Both the position numbers and the translations under genes were made by a program. The notes under the pieces were generated by a model. It searched no databases. It saw nothing but the letters and a program-made list of their open reading frames with translations, and had not been told where the DNA came from. From Streptomyces sp. CNH099 (GTDB lineage Bacteria; Actinomycetota; Actinomycetes; Streptomycetales; Streptomycetaceae), in the NCBI GenBank assembly GCA_000514715.1, contig AZWL01000020.1, forward strand, positions 61,896 to 125,895: a stretch of DNA of 64,000 nucleotides, in the 5' to 3' direction. Positions 25,693 to 33,500 of this stretch are shown one piece after another; within the stretch, counting starts at the first letter, position 1, and the number at the start of each line of letters is the position of its first letter.

Positions 25693-25736
25693 GGGCCCGC
25701 CGGCCGCGGAGCCTTGCGGCCGCGGCCGGCGGGCCC
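25693..25736. terminator. 17-bp hairpin, bidirectional terminator
   Basis: Perfect stem 25693-25709/25720-25736 with a 10-nt loop, between the convergent ends of the MscS-like gene (25685) and the DUF6401 gene (25746). Confidence 0.75.
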
Positions 25737-25745
25737 GGCGACCGT

Positions 25746-26120
25746 TCAGCCGGACAGCAGGTCGTACTCGCGGATCAGCCAGCAGACCGCGGTCAGCCGC
25801 AGCACCGCGAAGTCGTACCCGACGGGCTCGCGCCAGTCGCTCTCGGCCAGCACGTCGGTGAAGCCGACCACGTAGTCCGTGAGGTCCTCGCGCCGCATCC
25901 GCTGCGGCGCGCAGACGCGTTCGATCCGCTGCGGCAGGAGGTCGTGCCAGGGGCGGCGCTGCCGCGGCACCAACGCGTCGCGCACGGCCGCCGCGTGCTG
26001 GTCGACGGCCGCGACGAGCCCCGGCTCGAAGGCGAACTCCGACAGCCGGGGCAGGTACCGGGCGGCGACGGCGGTCAGCGGGCAGCCGACGGCCTCCTCC
26101 TCGGGTCCTCCCACGTTCAC
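25746..26120 (-). CDS. DUF6401-like protein
   Basis: About 124 residues, soluble. The body LTAVAARYLPRLSEFAFEPGLVAAVDQHAAAVRDALV and REDLTDYVVGFTDVLAESDWREPVGYDFAVLRLTAVCWLIREYDLL matches the DUF6401 family that is scattered through actinomycete genomes. The start is uncertain: no ATG exists near the N-terminus. GTG 26120 or GTG 26114 are the candidates. Function unknown. Confidence 0.65.
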   Translation of the reverse strand: MNVGGPEEEAVGCPLTAVAARYLPRLSEFAFEPGLVAAVDQHAAAVRDALVPRQRRPWHDLLPQRIERVCAPQRMRREDLTDYVVGFTDVLAESDWREPVGYDFAVLRLTAVCWLIREYDLLSG

Positions 26121-26224
26121 CGCTCGACTGTAACCCGGATTCCGCGGGCCCCCGCCCGTGACGTACGTCCCACGCCCGCCCCCGCCGGCGCGCGTGCGGT
26201 GTTTCCAACCCGGCGGTCCGCCAC

Positions 26225-26255
26225 TATGCTCCGGCAGCGCATGGGAGCGCTCCCA
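26225..26255 (+). promoter_or_regulatory. Promoter and CebR-type operator of the GH6 gene
   Basis: TGGGAGCGCTCCCA at 26242-26255 is a perfect palindrome identical to the CebR consensus, the LacI-family repressor of cello-oligosaccharide genes. A -10 TATGCT (26225-26230) places the operator just after the transcription start. Confidence 0.85.
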
Positions 26256-26334
26256 TTCCACACCGCACCGTACGGTACACCCCCCACCCGGAGAGCCCAC
26301 GGGTCTCCGGCAGACGCGACAAGGACGGACCACC

Positions 26335-27327
26335 ATGCGCGCACGTATCCCGCGCCGATTGCACCGCACCACCCTGGCCGGCCTCCTCGGCGCCGGCCTC
26401 GCCCTCGCCGGGCTGGCCACCGCCGCCCCGGCGGCCGTACCCGGCGGCGACGGGCCGCGGGCCGCCGCGGACGCCGCCCAACTGCCGGGCCCGCTGTACG
26501 TCGACCCCGACTCCCAGGTCCAGCGGTGGACGGCGGCCAACCCCGGCGACTCGCGGCAGCCCGTCATCGCCGACCGGATCGCCTCCCAGCCGCAGGCCCG
26601 CTGGCTCGCCCAGTACAACCCCGGCACCGTGCAGCAGGAGGTCGCCGACTACATGTCCGCGGCCGGCGACGAGCTGCCCGTCCTCTCGGTCTACGGCATC
26701 CCCAACCGCGACTGCGGCGGCGCCAGCTCCGGCGGCGCGCCCGACCTGCCGTCGTACCAGAACTGGATCGAGCTGATCGCCGCCGGCCTCGGCGACCACC
26801 CGGTCGTGATCATCCTGGAGACCGACGCGCTCGCCCTGGAGGACTGCCTCGACCAGTCCGGCCGCGACGCCCGGCACGCGGCGCTGCGGCAGGCCGTCAC
26901 CACCCTGAAGTCCGCCGACCCGCAGGCCCACGTCTACCTCGACGGCGGCCACTCCGGCTGGCACTCCCCCGCCGACCAGGCCGCCCGGCTCTCGGCCTCC
27001 GGGGTGACGGAGGCGGACGGCGTGTTCACCAACGTCTCCAACTTCCACACCACCTCCGACGAACTCGCCTACGGCAAGCAGATCCTGTCCGCCATCGGCG
27101 ACCCCGACCTGAAGCTGGTCGTGGACACCAGCCGCAACGGCAACGGCTCCAACGGCGAGTGGTGCGACCCCGCCGGCCGCGCGCTGGGCGAGAACCCGAC
27201 GCTGTCGGCCGGGGACGACGCCGTGGACGCGCTGCTGTGGGTCAAGCCCCCGGGCGAGGCGGACGGATGCGCGGCGGCGGCGGGGCAGTTCGTGCCGGAC
27301 CTGGCGTACGCGCTGGCGACCAACTGA
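26335..27327 (+). CDS. Secreted GH6 cellulase (endoglucanase/cellobiohydrolase-type)
   Basis: A 330-residue exported glycoside hydrolase. The signal peptide ends near ATAAPA. The GH6 catalytic core is the whole mature protein, without a carbohydrate-binding module. Typical motifs are ADRIASQPQARWLAQYNP, PVLSVYGIPNRDCGGASSGG, VVIILETDALA (proposed proton-donor Asp), VYLDGGHSGWH, and the C-terminal VDTSRNGNGSNGEWCDP. It cuts beta-1,4-glucan outside the cell. A CebR box at the promoter links it to cellobiose induction, together with the LPMO at 30463. Confidence 0.93.
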   Translation: MRARIPRRLHRTTLAGLLGAGLALAGLATAAPAAVPGGDGPRAAADAAQLPGPLYVDPDSQVQRWTAANPGDSRQPVIADRIASQPQARWLAQYNPGTVQQEVADYMSAAGDELPVLSVYGIPNRDCGGASSGGAPDLPSYQNWIELIAAGLGDHPVVIILETDALALEDCLDQSGRDARHAALRQAVTTLKSADPQAHVYLDGGHSGWHSPADQAARLSASGVTEADGVFTNVSNFHTTSDELAYGKQILSAIGDPDLKLVVDTSRNGNGSNGEWCDPAGRALGENPTLSAGDDAVDALLWVKPPGEADGCAAAAGQFVPDLAYALATN

Positions 27328-27413
27328 GGCCGGCGCCGCCCGGCTCGTGCGCGCCTGCCCGCGTGCCTTCCCGCGCGCTGCGGGCGCGGCGGGCACCGCG
27401 GGTGCGCGCAGCC

Positions 27414-27453
27414 GGGCCGGTCCGGGGCGGCCGCCACTGCCCCGGACCGGCCC
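27414..27453. terminator. 15-bp hairpin, bidirectional terminator
   Basis: Perfect stem 27414-27428/27439-27453 with a 10-nt loop, between the convergent GH6 gene and the TPR-like gene whose stop is at 27460. Confidence 0.75.
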
Positions 27454-27459
27454 CGGCTC

Positions 27460-29253
27460 TCAGGGGTGGATCAGCGGCTCGTAGCCCGCGCGCACGTCGG
27501 AGTCCGAGGACGTGACGTACACCTTGGACGGCGGGCCGGTGTCGACGCCGTAGTACGTGTACGGCAGCCTGGCCGGGCAGCTGGAGCCGCCGATCTCCAC
27601 GGTGGTCTTCTTCACCAGCTTGCCGGTGCGCAGCTCGTACACCCGCACCGGGATCTCCCGGGTCTTGAACGACACGTTCTTGATCTCGCCGATGACCGAG
27701 TCGTACTCGTACGGGCACGTCGCGACCGTGTCGCCGTGCCGGGACCCGCCCGCGCAGATGATCACCACCGCGTCCTTCGCGTCCTTCGCCTTCCAGGAGG
27801 ACGGGAGCTTGGACCGGTGCTTGTTCTGCCCGTAGAGCAGCGCGCGGTGCGGGCCGCCGCCGCGGTAGGGCTTGGCGCCGCGGTACGGGGCCGGGCTGTC
27901 GCAGTACTCGGGCTTGCCGCCGCCCGCCCCCGACAGCAGCCCGCGGACGTTGTCGAGTTCGATGGCCGTGTCCGCGCGCTCCACGCCGTCCTCGGCCGCG
28001 CCGGCCAGCTCGTGGTCGGGGTACTGGTCGAGGAGCTGCCGGTACTGCGTGCGGGCCTCCTCCCAGGTGTCCTCGGCCATGAGCGCGTCGCCGCAGCCGA
28101 CCATCGCGGCGGGCGCGACCTCGGGGACGACGTCGGCGGCGCGGGCCAGCCCGTCGTCGCCGCTCTCGCGCCGCCCGAGCCAGTCGGTGACCTCCTTGGT
28201 CTGGCAGGCGTCGTCGGTGGGCAGCGCGCCGAGGAAGCCGTCCAGCACCTCGTCCACGTCGCCGCTGCGGTCCCGGCCGCCGCGCTCGCCCGGGTACTCC
28301 GTGAGGACGGTGCCGAGATGGCCGAAACCCGCGCTCAGCCGGTCGACGTCGCCGGTGAGCCCGGTCTCCAGCTCCTCCTCCGCCTGGGCGAGGAGGAGGT
28401 CGGCCCGGCGGTTGTCGGCGCCCTCCCAGAGGGCCTCGGGATGGTCCGCGTACACCTGGAGGGTGCGGGCTGCGCGCAGGCGGTGGCGGTCCGCCTCGTC
28501 CTCGGCCTTCAGCAGCAGCTCGCACGCCTCGGTGCTGTCCTCGGCGCGGGCGGTCAGCGGGGCGTCGGCGAGGCGGTGGCCGAACCAGAGGCCGTCGAGG
28601 TCGGAGACGGCCTGGGCGCACTCGCCGGCGCGGTGGGCGTCCGCGGCGTTGTCCTCGATGCGGGAGGCGTCGAGGCGGAGGGCGGTGCAGGCGAGGAGGA
28701 CGGGGGCGGCGACGGCGAGGGCGACGAGCCGGTCCCGGCGCCGGTCCACGGGCGGGGCGGGGGGCCCGGCGGCCGGGGCGGGTGCCGCGGTCCCGGCCGA
28801 CTCCGCGGCCTGTTCCGCGGCCGGTGCCGTGGCCTGATCCGTTGCCTCATCCGTGGCCTGATCCGTGGCCTGGTCCGTGGCCGTCGCGGCGGCCCGTCGG
28901 CGGGGCGGGCGGCCGCCGGCGAGATACCAGCCGTGCACCGTGACGCCGATCCACCACGCCAGCACGACGGCCTGGAACCACGCGTTGCGGCCGACGGTCG
29001 CCAGCAGGACGACGAGGAGGACCGACAGGGCCGCGGTGCCCACGGCGAGCCGGGGCCGCCGGAGCATCCCGTAACCGACGCCCAGCAGCGAGGCGTTGGC
29101 GAGCCCGACGGCGTACGGGTCCCGGGGCCGGGCGGGCGGCGCGGGCGGCGCGTACACCGGCTCCCCGGGGACGTAGGAGGGAGGTCCGAAGTCGGACGAG
29201 GGCCGCCCGGGCCCGGAGGGCGGCTCGCTGGGCATCGGAGGAAACGCTTCCAT
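27460..29253 (-). CDS. Membrane protein with tandem TDQA linker and TPR-like outer domain
   Basis: A 597-residue protein of unknown function. The N-terminal ~45 residues are Pro-rich. Two hydrophobic segments lie near 50-100, then a low-complexity linker of TDQA-type repeats (four 12-bp DNA units at 28829-28876). A further membrane segment LVALAVAAPVLLACTAL follows. The large remaining part is helical with TPR-like spacing (EEARTQYRQLLDQYPDHELAGAAEDGV), and the C-terminal ~150 residues contain four Cys and a beta-rich module ending YTYYGVDTGPP. ATG 29253 has GAAAGGGAC upstream. Probably a membrane-anchored protein with an extracellular domain. Confidence 0.65.
   Translation of the reverse strand: MEAFPPMPSEPPSGPGRPSSDFGPPSYVPGEPVYAPPAPPARPRDPYAVGLANASLLGVGYGMLRRPRLAVGTAALSVLLVVLLATVGRNAWFQAVVLAWWIGVTVHGWYLAGGRPPRRRAAATATDQATDQATDEATDQATAPAAEQAAESAGTAAPAPAAGPPAPPVDRRRDRLVALAVAAPVLLACTALRLDASRIEDNAADAHRAGECAQAVSDLDGLWFGHRLADAPLTARAEDSTEACELLLKAEDEADRHRLRAARTLQVYADHPEALWEGADNRRADLLLAQAEEELETGLTGDVDRLSAGFGHLGTVLTEYPGERGGRDRSGDVDEVLDGFLGALPTDDACQTKEVTDWLGRRESGDDGLARAADVVPEVAPAAMVGCGDALMAEDTWEEARTQYRQLLDQYPDHELAGAAEDGVERADTAIELDNVRGLLSGAGGGKPEYCDSPAPYRGAKPYRGGGPHRALLYGQNKHRSKLPSSWKAKDAKDAVVIICAGGSRHGDTVATCPYEYDSVIGEIKNVSFKTREIPVRVYELRTGKLVKKTTVEIGGSSCPARLPYTYYGVDTGPPSKVYVTSSDSDVRAGYEPLIHP
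28829..28876. repeat. Four 12-bp tandem units in coding sequence
   Basis: Units of GTGGCCTGATCC with one or two changes each. On the coding strand they specify repeating Thr-Asp-Gln-Ala / Thr-Asp-Glu-Ala in the membrane protein's linker. Confidence 0.85.
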
Positions 29254-29447
29254 CGTGGTCCCTTTCTCGGGCAAGCCACCGGCGGACGTCTTCCATCCTC
29301 GGCACCGCAGCCGGGAGGGGTCCCGGAACACCCGCCCGCAGCCGGGCACTTCGGCCGCCAGAGGGATCGTGGCCCAGCCGGGCCCCGCAGACCAGGCATA
29401 TGTCGGCCGCGTGTACGCGCACGGGCGCGGGCGCGCCGACGCGCGCC

Positions 29448-29476
29448 GGGCCGGGGGCCGGGCGCGCCCCCGGCCC
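29448..29476 (-). terminator. Hairpin after the HAD gene
   Basis: An 11-bp stem (29448-29458/29466-29476) with a 7-nt loop, 18 bp downstream of the HAD stop on the minus strand. Confidence 0.6.
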
Positions 29477-29493
29477 GCAGGCGGCGGGACGCG

Positions 29494-30201
29494 CTACTCC
29501 CCCGTCAGCGCCGTCACCAGCCCGTCCAGCCCGTCGAAGTGCCAGTCGAAGGCGTCCGTCGCCGCGGGCGGATCGCCGGCCGGGCGCGGAACGTACGCCG
29601 TCCGCAGCCCGTTCTCCCGGGCCGCTCGCAGGTCCCAGGCGTGGGCGGCGACCATCAGCACCCGCTCGGGCGGGCACGCGGCGGCCTCGGCGGCGAGCCG
29701 GTAGACCTCCGGCGCCGGTTTGTAGGCCCGTACCGCCGCGCCGGACAGCGCCTGGTGCCAGCGCAGCCCGGCGTGCGCGGCGAGCCGCAGCAGCGCGGGG
29801 GCGGAGGCGTTGGAGAGGCCGGCGACGGGGAAGTGCCGGGCGATGCGGTCCAGTCCGGCGGCGGAGTCCGGCCACGCGGGGAGCCGCCGGGTCGCGGTGG
29901 CCAGCCGGTCGACGGCCGCCGGGTCCGTGACGCCGGCGCGTCCGGCGACCAGCTCGGCGGCCTCGCGGTCGACGGCGTCGCTGTCGGCGTACGGGCGCTC
30001 CCCGCGGGCCATCCGCCCCTGCTCGGCCTCGACGTGCGCCTGCCAGAGGGCGAGCAGTTCGTCGGCCGCCGGGCCGCCGGGCTCCCCCGCCACGGGCGGT
30101 CCCGCCACGGCGCGGATCTCCGCGCGCAGCCCGCCGGGTTCGTCGACAAGGGTGCCGAGGACGTCGAAGACGACGATTTCGGCGTCGCGGATCTCCAGCA
30201 T
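29494..30201 (-). CDS. HAD-family hydrolase, type II 2-haloacid dehalogenase-like
   Basis: A 235-residue cytoplasmic hydrolase. Motif I is VVFDVLGTLVDE (nucleophile Asp ~12), motif II PVAGLSNAS, motif III Lys in YKPAPEVYRLAAEAA, and motif IV AAHAWDLRAARENGLRTAYV. That last segment is typical of haloacid dehalogenases, which displace halide from 2-haloacids. ATG 30201 has GGAG 7 nt upstream; a longer frame upstream lacks such support. The physiological substrate is unknown. Confidence 0.85.
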   Translation of the reverse strand: MLEIRDAEIVVFDVLGTLVDEPGGLRAEIRAVAGPPVAGEPGGPAADELLALWQAHVEAEQGRMARGERPYADSDAVDREAAELVAGRAGVTDPAAVDRLATATRRLPAWPDSAAGLDRIARHFPVAGLSNASAPALLRLAAHAGLRWHQALSGAAVRAYKPAPEVYRLAAEAAACPPERVLMVAAHAWDLRAARENGLRTAYVPRPAGDPPAATDAFDWHFDGLDGLVTALTGE

Positions 30202-30285
30202 GCGTTTCTCCTGTTCGGGGCGGGCCGTCGAGATCGACAACAACGCCGCGGCCCGGGCCATGCCCGTAGCCGCCGTTGACAGCTG

Positions 30286-30331
30286 TTTACAGGGGTGAAA
30301 TCCCGCGCTACCTTCAATGGGAGCGCTCCCA
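30286..30331 (+). promoter_or_regulatory. Promoter and CebR-type operator of the LPMO gene
   Basis: TTTACA (30286-30291) - 17 nt - TACCTT (30309-30314), followed by the 14-bp palindrome TGGGAGCGCTCCCA at 30318-30331. The box is identical to that of the GH6 gene and overlaps the expected transcription start. Confidence 0.85.
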
Positions 30332-30462
30332 TTGACCTGTTCACGACGAACGTGAGACCCCCCGCCAGGTCGGCCGCGGACCTCGGGACGGCTCGGCGGC
30401 CCATCACGCGGACCGGGGCGCGGGCTCTTGCGTCAGCGCTCAGGAGAACCCGAAGGAGACCC

Positions 30463-31497
30463 ATGAACACGGTTGTCCAACGACTCGTCCGCGCCGGCCG
30501 ATCGCTCCGCCTCCGGCGCACTCTCGCACTCGCCGGCGCCGCGGGCATCGCGACCGCGGCGCTGGCGATGCCGACACCCGCCGCGGCCCACGGCGTCGCC
30601 ATGGTGCCCGGCTCGCGCACGTTCCTGTGCTACAAGGACCTGCTCGCGAACGGCTCCACGCAGATGCCGCAGAACCCGGCCTGCGCCGCGGCGGTGCAGT
30701 CCGCCGGCACGACCCCGCTGTACAACTGGTTCGCCGTGCTGGACTCCAACGCCGGCGGGCGCGGCCAGGGCTACGTGCCCGACGGCAAGCTCTGCAGCGC
30801 CGGCGACCGCAGCCCGTACAACTTCTCGCCGTACAACGCGGCCCGCACCGACTGGCCGCTCACCCACCTCACCTCCGGCTCGAACATCGGGCTGGAGTAC
30901 AGCAACTGGGCGCACCACCCCGGCAGGTTCGAGGTGTACATCACCAACAACGGCTGGAACCCGTCCCAGACCCTGGGCTGGGGTGACCTGGAGCACCTGC
31001 AGACCGTCCAGAACCCGCCGCAGGCGGGCGGGGCCGGCTCGGACGGCGGGCACTACTACTGGAACCTGCAGCTCCCGCAGCGCAGCGGCCAGCACATGCT
31101 GTTCATCCAGTGGATCCGCTCGGACAGCCAGGAGAACTTCTTCTCCTGCTCGGACGTCGTCTTCGACGGCGGCAACGGCGAGGTCACCGGCCTGACGCCG
31201 GGCGCCATGTCGGCGGACGAGGTACGGGCGCTGGGCGCCGACCAGCAGAACACCAAGGCCGACCCGCTCAAGGGCGCGCACGGCGACCACGGCGACCACG
31301 GCGCGACGGCCGCGGAGGGCAAGCAGGCGCAGGCGGTGGAGACGCTGAACCAGGGCAAGTCGAACCTCGCCGCGGCCTCCGAGGAGTCCTCGCCGGTGCT
31401 GCCGGCCGCGCTGGCGGGCGCGGGCGCGGTGATCTTCGCGGGCGGCGCGCTGCTGTACAACCAGCGGCGTAACACGCCCGGGAGGCAGCAGGCCTGA
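30463..31497 (+). CDS. AA10 lytic polysaccharide monooxygenase with C-terminal membrane anchor
   Basis: A 344-residue copper enzyme that cleaves crystalline cellulose or chitin oxidatively. The signal peptide ends at residue 42, exposing H43 (AAA/HGVAMVPG) as the first His-brace ligand; the second is in EYSNWAHHPGRFEVY. The catalytic domain runs to ~240. It is followed by a His/Asp-rich stretch (GAHGDHGDHGAT), a helical region and a final membrane helix VLPAALAGAGAVIFAGGALLY with Arg after it. The enzyme is therefore probably tethered to the cell surface rather than free. The CebR box favours a cellulose target. Confidence 0.93.
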   Translation: MNTVVQRLVRAGRSLRLRRTLALAGAAGIATAALAMPTPAAAHGVAMVPGSRTFLCYKDLLANGSTQMPQNPACAAAVQSAGTTPLYNWFAVLDSNAGGRGQGYVPDGKLCSAGDRSPYNFSPYNAARTDWPLTHLTSGSNIGLEYSNWAHHPGRFEVYITNNGWNPSQTLGWGDLEHLQTVQNPPQAGGAGSDGGHYYWNLQLPQRSGQHMLFIQWIRSDSQENFFSCSDVVFDGGNGEVTGLTPGAMSADEVRALGADQQNTKADPLKGAHGDHGDHGATAAEGKQAQAVETLNQGKSNLAAASEESSPVLPAALAGAGAVIFAGGALLYNQRRNTPGRQQA

Positions 31498-31913
31498 CGG
31501 CGCGCGGCCGCCGCACCCGCGGCGGCGCGCGTGACGGCACACGCAAGCGGTGCCCTCCGGCGGCGCCCAGGACGGGCACCGCCGGAGGGGACCGGGCGGG
31601 GCCGGGCCGGACCGCGCGTCCGGCCCGGCCCCGCGCAGGACCAGCGGGCCGGGCCGACGGGCCGGGCCCGCGGGCGCGTCTCCGGGAGCGCGGCGGGTCG
31701 CGCTCCCGGGGCGCACCCGGGTCCGGCCGGCGTGGGGTTCGGCCGGACCCGCCCCGGGGGAGCGGCCGGGTCCGGGTCGGCGGAGCGGCTGCCGGTGACG
31801 TTGTCGACGCCGGTGAGCGGGCGGTTCCGGAGACGAGGGGGTCGTCGTAGGCCGGCTCCGGACCCTTCCGGCACGTCCCCGCCCGCGCCGCGGCGCCCGG
31901 CGGGCGGACGGCG
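31498..31913. other. GC-rich intergenic region between LPMO and TetR gene
   Basis: 416 bp between convergent genes. It holds one clear terminator hairpin (31553-31589). From about 31590 on there are only irregular runs of GGGCCGG/CGGACC. I see no convincing gene. Confidence 0.5.
31553..31589 (+). terminator. Terminator hairpin after the LPMO gene
   Basis: An 11-bp stem CCCTCCGGCGG (31553-31563) with its complement (31579-31589); the loop contains a further GCCC/GGGC pairing. Confidence 0.65.
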
Positions 31914-32579
31914 CTACTCGTCCGGCAGCGGCCGGGCCTCCGCATCCGCTCCGTACAGCCGCAGGACACCCGTGCGCAGGGCTTCCGCCGCGGCCGCGGG
32001 GGTCATCCGGCCGGCGGCGACCTCCGCCCCCGCCGCGTGCCCGAGTGCCACGGTGGCGGCCGCCAGCCAGCGCGGCTCGGCGCCGCGGTCGAACTCCCCC
32101 GACTCCTGCCCGCGGCGGGCGATCCGCTCCAGCCGGTCGGTGATCGGACGGTGCTGCTCGCTCTCCTGCCGCCGGTCGGCGGGGGGCGGCTCGGCGTGCC
32201 GGAGGCCGGGGTAGCGGTCGGCGATCTCCCAGCTGACGTCGAGCAGCCGCAGCAGCCCGGTGGCGGCGGGGAGTTCGTCGAGGCGGGCGGAGTCCAGCGC
32301 GGCGTCGGTCTCCGCGGTGAGGCGGTCGAAGACGGCGGTGAGCACCTCGTTGCGCGAGGGGTAGTGGGCGTAGACGGTCTGGCGGGTGACGCCCGCGGCG
32401 GCGGCGATGGCCTCGACGCTGGCTTCCGGCCGCTCGCCGAGCAGCCGGACCGCGGCGTCGACGATGGCGGAGCGGCTGCGTTCGGCGTCGGCGCGGCGGC
32501 GGCGCGGCGAGGGGCGGTCTCCCGGGGCTCCCGCGGACTCCTTGGCTCCCTTGGACGGCAAAGTCGTACACCTTGTCAA
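31914..32579 (-). CDS. TetR-family regulator
   Basis: A repressor of about 221 residues with an Arg-rich N-terminal arm. The helix-turn-helix is SVEAIAAAAGVTRQTVYAHYPSRNEVLTAVFDRL (residues ~54-87). The start is uncertain: TTG 32579 is first in frame, but AAGG is better spaced for the TTG at 32561. A palindrome at 32599-32615 lies 20 bp upstream. It is divergent from a SnoaL-like gene and probably represses both. Confidence 0.82.
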   Translation of the reverse strand: MTRCTTLPSKGAKESAGAPGDRPSPRRRRADAERSRSAIVDAAVRLLGERPEASVEAIAAAAGVTRQTVYAHYPSRNEVLTAVFDRLTAETDAALDSARLDELPAATGLLRLLDVSWEIADRYPGLRHAEPPPADRRQESEQHRPITDRLERIARRGQESGEFDRGAEPRWLAAATVALGHAAGAEVAAGRMTPAAAAEALRTGVLRLYGADAEARPLPDE

Positions 32580-32598
32580 AGTTAAGTCGGGCGTTATA

Positions 32599-32615
32599 TC
32601 TTACGCAGTGTAAGA
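32599..32615. promoter_or_regulatory. TetR-type operator palindrome
   Basis: TCTTAC-GCAGT-GTAAGA, a perfect 6-bp inverted repeat with a 5-bp spacer (core TTAC/GTAA). The regulator's own -10 (TATAAC on the minus strand, 32598-32593) abuts it. Confidence 0.7.
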
Positions 32616-32680
32616 GATAGCGCCTCCGGGTGCTACTTCGCCTATGCGTGCGGGCAGGTCCCGCCACCGGGGAGAGCGAC

Positions 32681-33229
32681 ATGGCGGCCTGTGAGACGAC
32701 CGACGGGAAGACCGACGAGGAAGCCCGCGGGGAGACCCGCGAGGAGGCGGGCGGCGAGGCAGGCCGGGAGACTGGGGACCAGGAGGCTGAGGGCCGGGAG
32801 GCTGGGGGCCGCGAGGAGGCCCGGCAGTTCGTGGCCGACCTCTTCACCTCCTTCACGCGCGAGGCCGTGGCGGACGGCGCCGACCCGGGCCCGATCGTCG
32901 ACCGCTACTACACCCCGGACGCCGTGCAGACGGCCGACGGGATCCGGATCGACCGGGACCGGCTCGTGGCCCACATCCGCCCGGTCCGGAAGAACCTGTC
33001 GGACTTCGCGTTCGAGGTGCACGAGGCGCTGCGGGACGGCGAGCGGATAGCGGCCCGCTTCACCATTCACGCGACCGACCGCAGGGGGCGGCGCTCCACC
33101 ACGGAGGTCCATCTCTTCGGCGAACTGGCCCCGGACGGCCGGATACGCCGTACGCACCAGCTCTCCCGGACCGTCGAGACCCCGGGGAAGGACACGGCAG
33201 CGGCGAGCGGAAAGGGGGGCGGCTCGTGA
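32681..33229 (+). CDS. SnoaL-like / NTF2-fold protein with acidic N-terminal extension
   Basis: 182 residues. The first ~45 are a repetitive Glu/Gly/Arg sequence (EEARGETREEAGGEAGRE...) of low complexity. The rest has the NTF2-like pattern QFVADLFTSFTREAVADG-DPGPIVDRYYTPDAVQTADG and VHLFGELAPDGRIRRTHQLSR. SnoaL-like proteins include polyketide cyclases and many small binding proteins. ATG 32681 follows GGGGAGAG. The stop overlaps the start of the next gene (GTGA). Confidence 0.72.
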   Translation: MAACETTDGKTDEEARGETREEAGGEAGRETGDQEAEGREAGGREEARQFVADLFTSFTREAVADGADPGPIVDRYYTPDAVQTADGIRIDRDRLVAHIRPVRKNLSDFAFEVHEALRDGERIAARFTIHATDRRGRRSTTEVHLFGELAPDGRIRRTHQLSRTVETPGKDTAAASGKGGGS

Positions 33230-33486
33230 TCGAGTCCCGCCACACGGTGCTGGGCATGGTGTGCGGTCACTGTGCGGAGATCGTCGGTGAGGAGATCGGC
33301 CGGGTGCCCGGCGTCACGGACGTGCGTGTGGACGTGGCGGCCGAGACCGTCGTGGTCCGGGCGGACCGCCCGGTGCCGGAGGCGCTCATCCACGCCGCCG
33401 TGGCGGAGTCCGGCTACACCCCGGGGTCCCCGCCCGCGGACGCGGCGGCGCCCCCGGAGGACCCGGGGGCACCGGCGCGCTCGTAG
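33226..33486 (+). CDS. HMA-domain metal chaperone (CopZ-like)
   Basis: An 86-residue protein with a heavy-metal-associated fold. The metal loop is GMVCGHC; the usual form is GMTCxxC, so both Cys are kept. The remaining GVTDVRVDVAAETVVVRAD and VAESGYTP are typical, and the last ~20 residues are a Pro/Ala tail. It would shuttle Cu(I) in the cytoplasm. It overlaps the SnoaL-like gene by four bases; no copper ATPase is adjacent. Confidence 0.85.
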   Translation: MIESRHTVLGMVCGHCAEIVGEEIGRVPGVTDVRVDVAAETVVVRADRPVPEALIHAAVAESGYTPGSPPADAAAPPEDPGAPARS

Positions 33487-33500
33487 CGGCGTGCGGCTGG

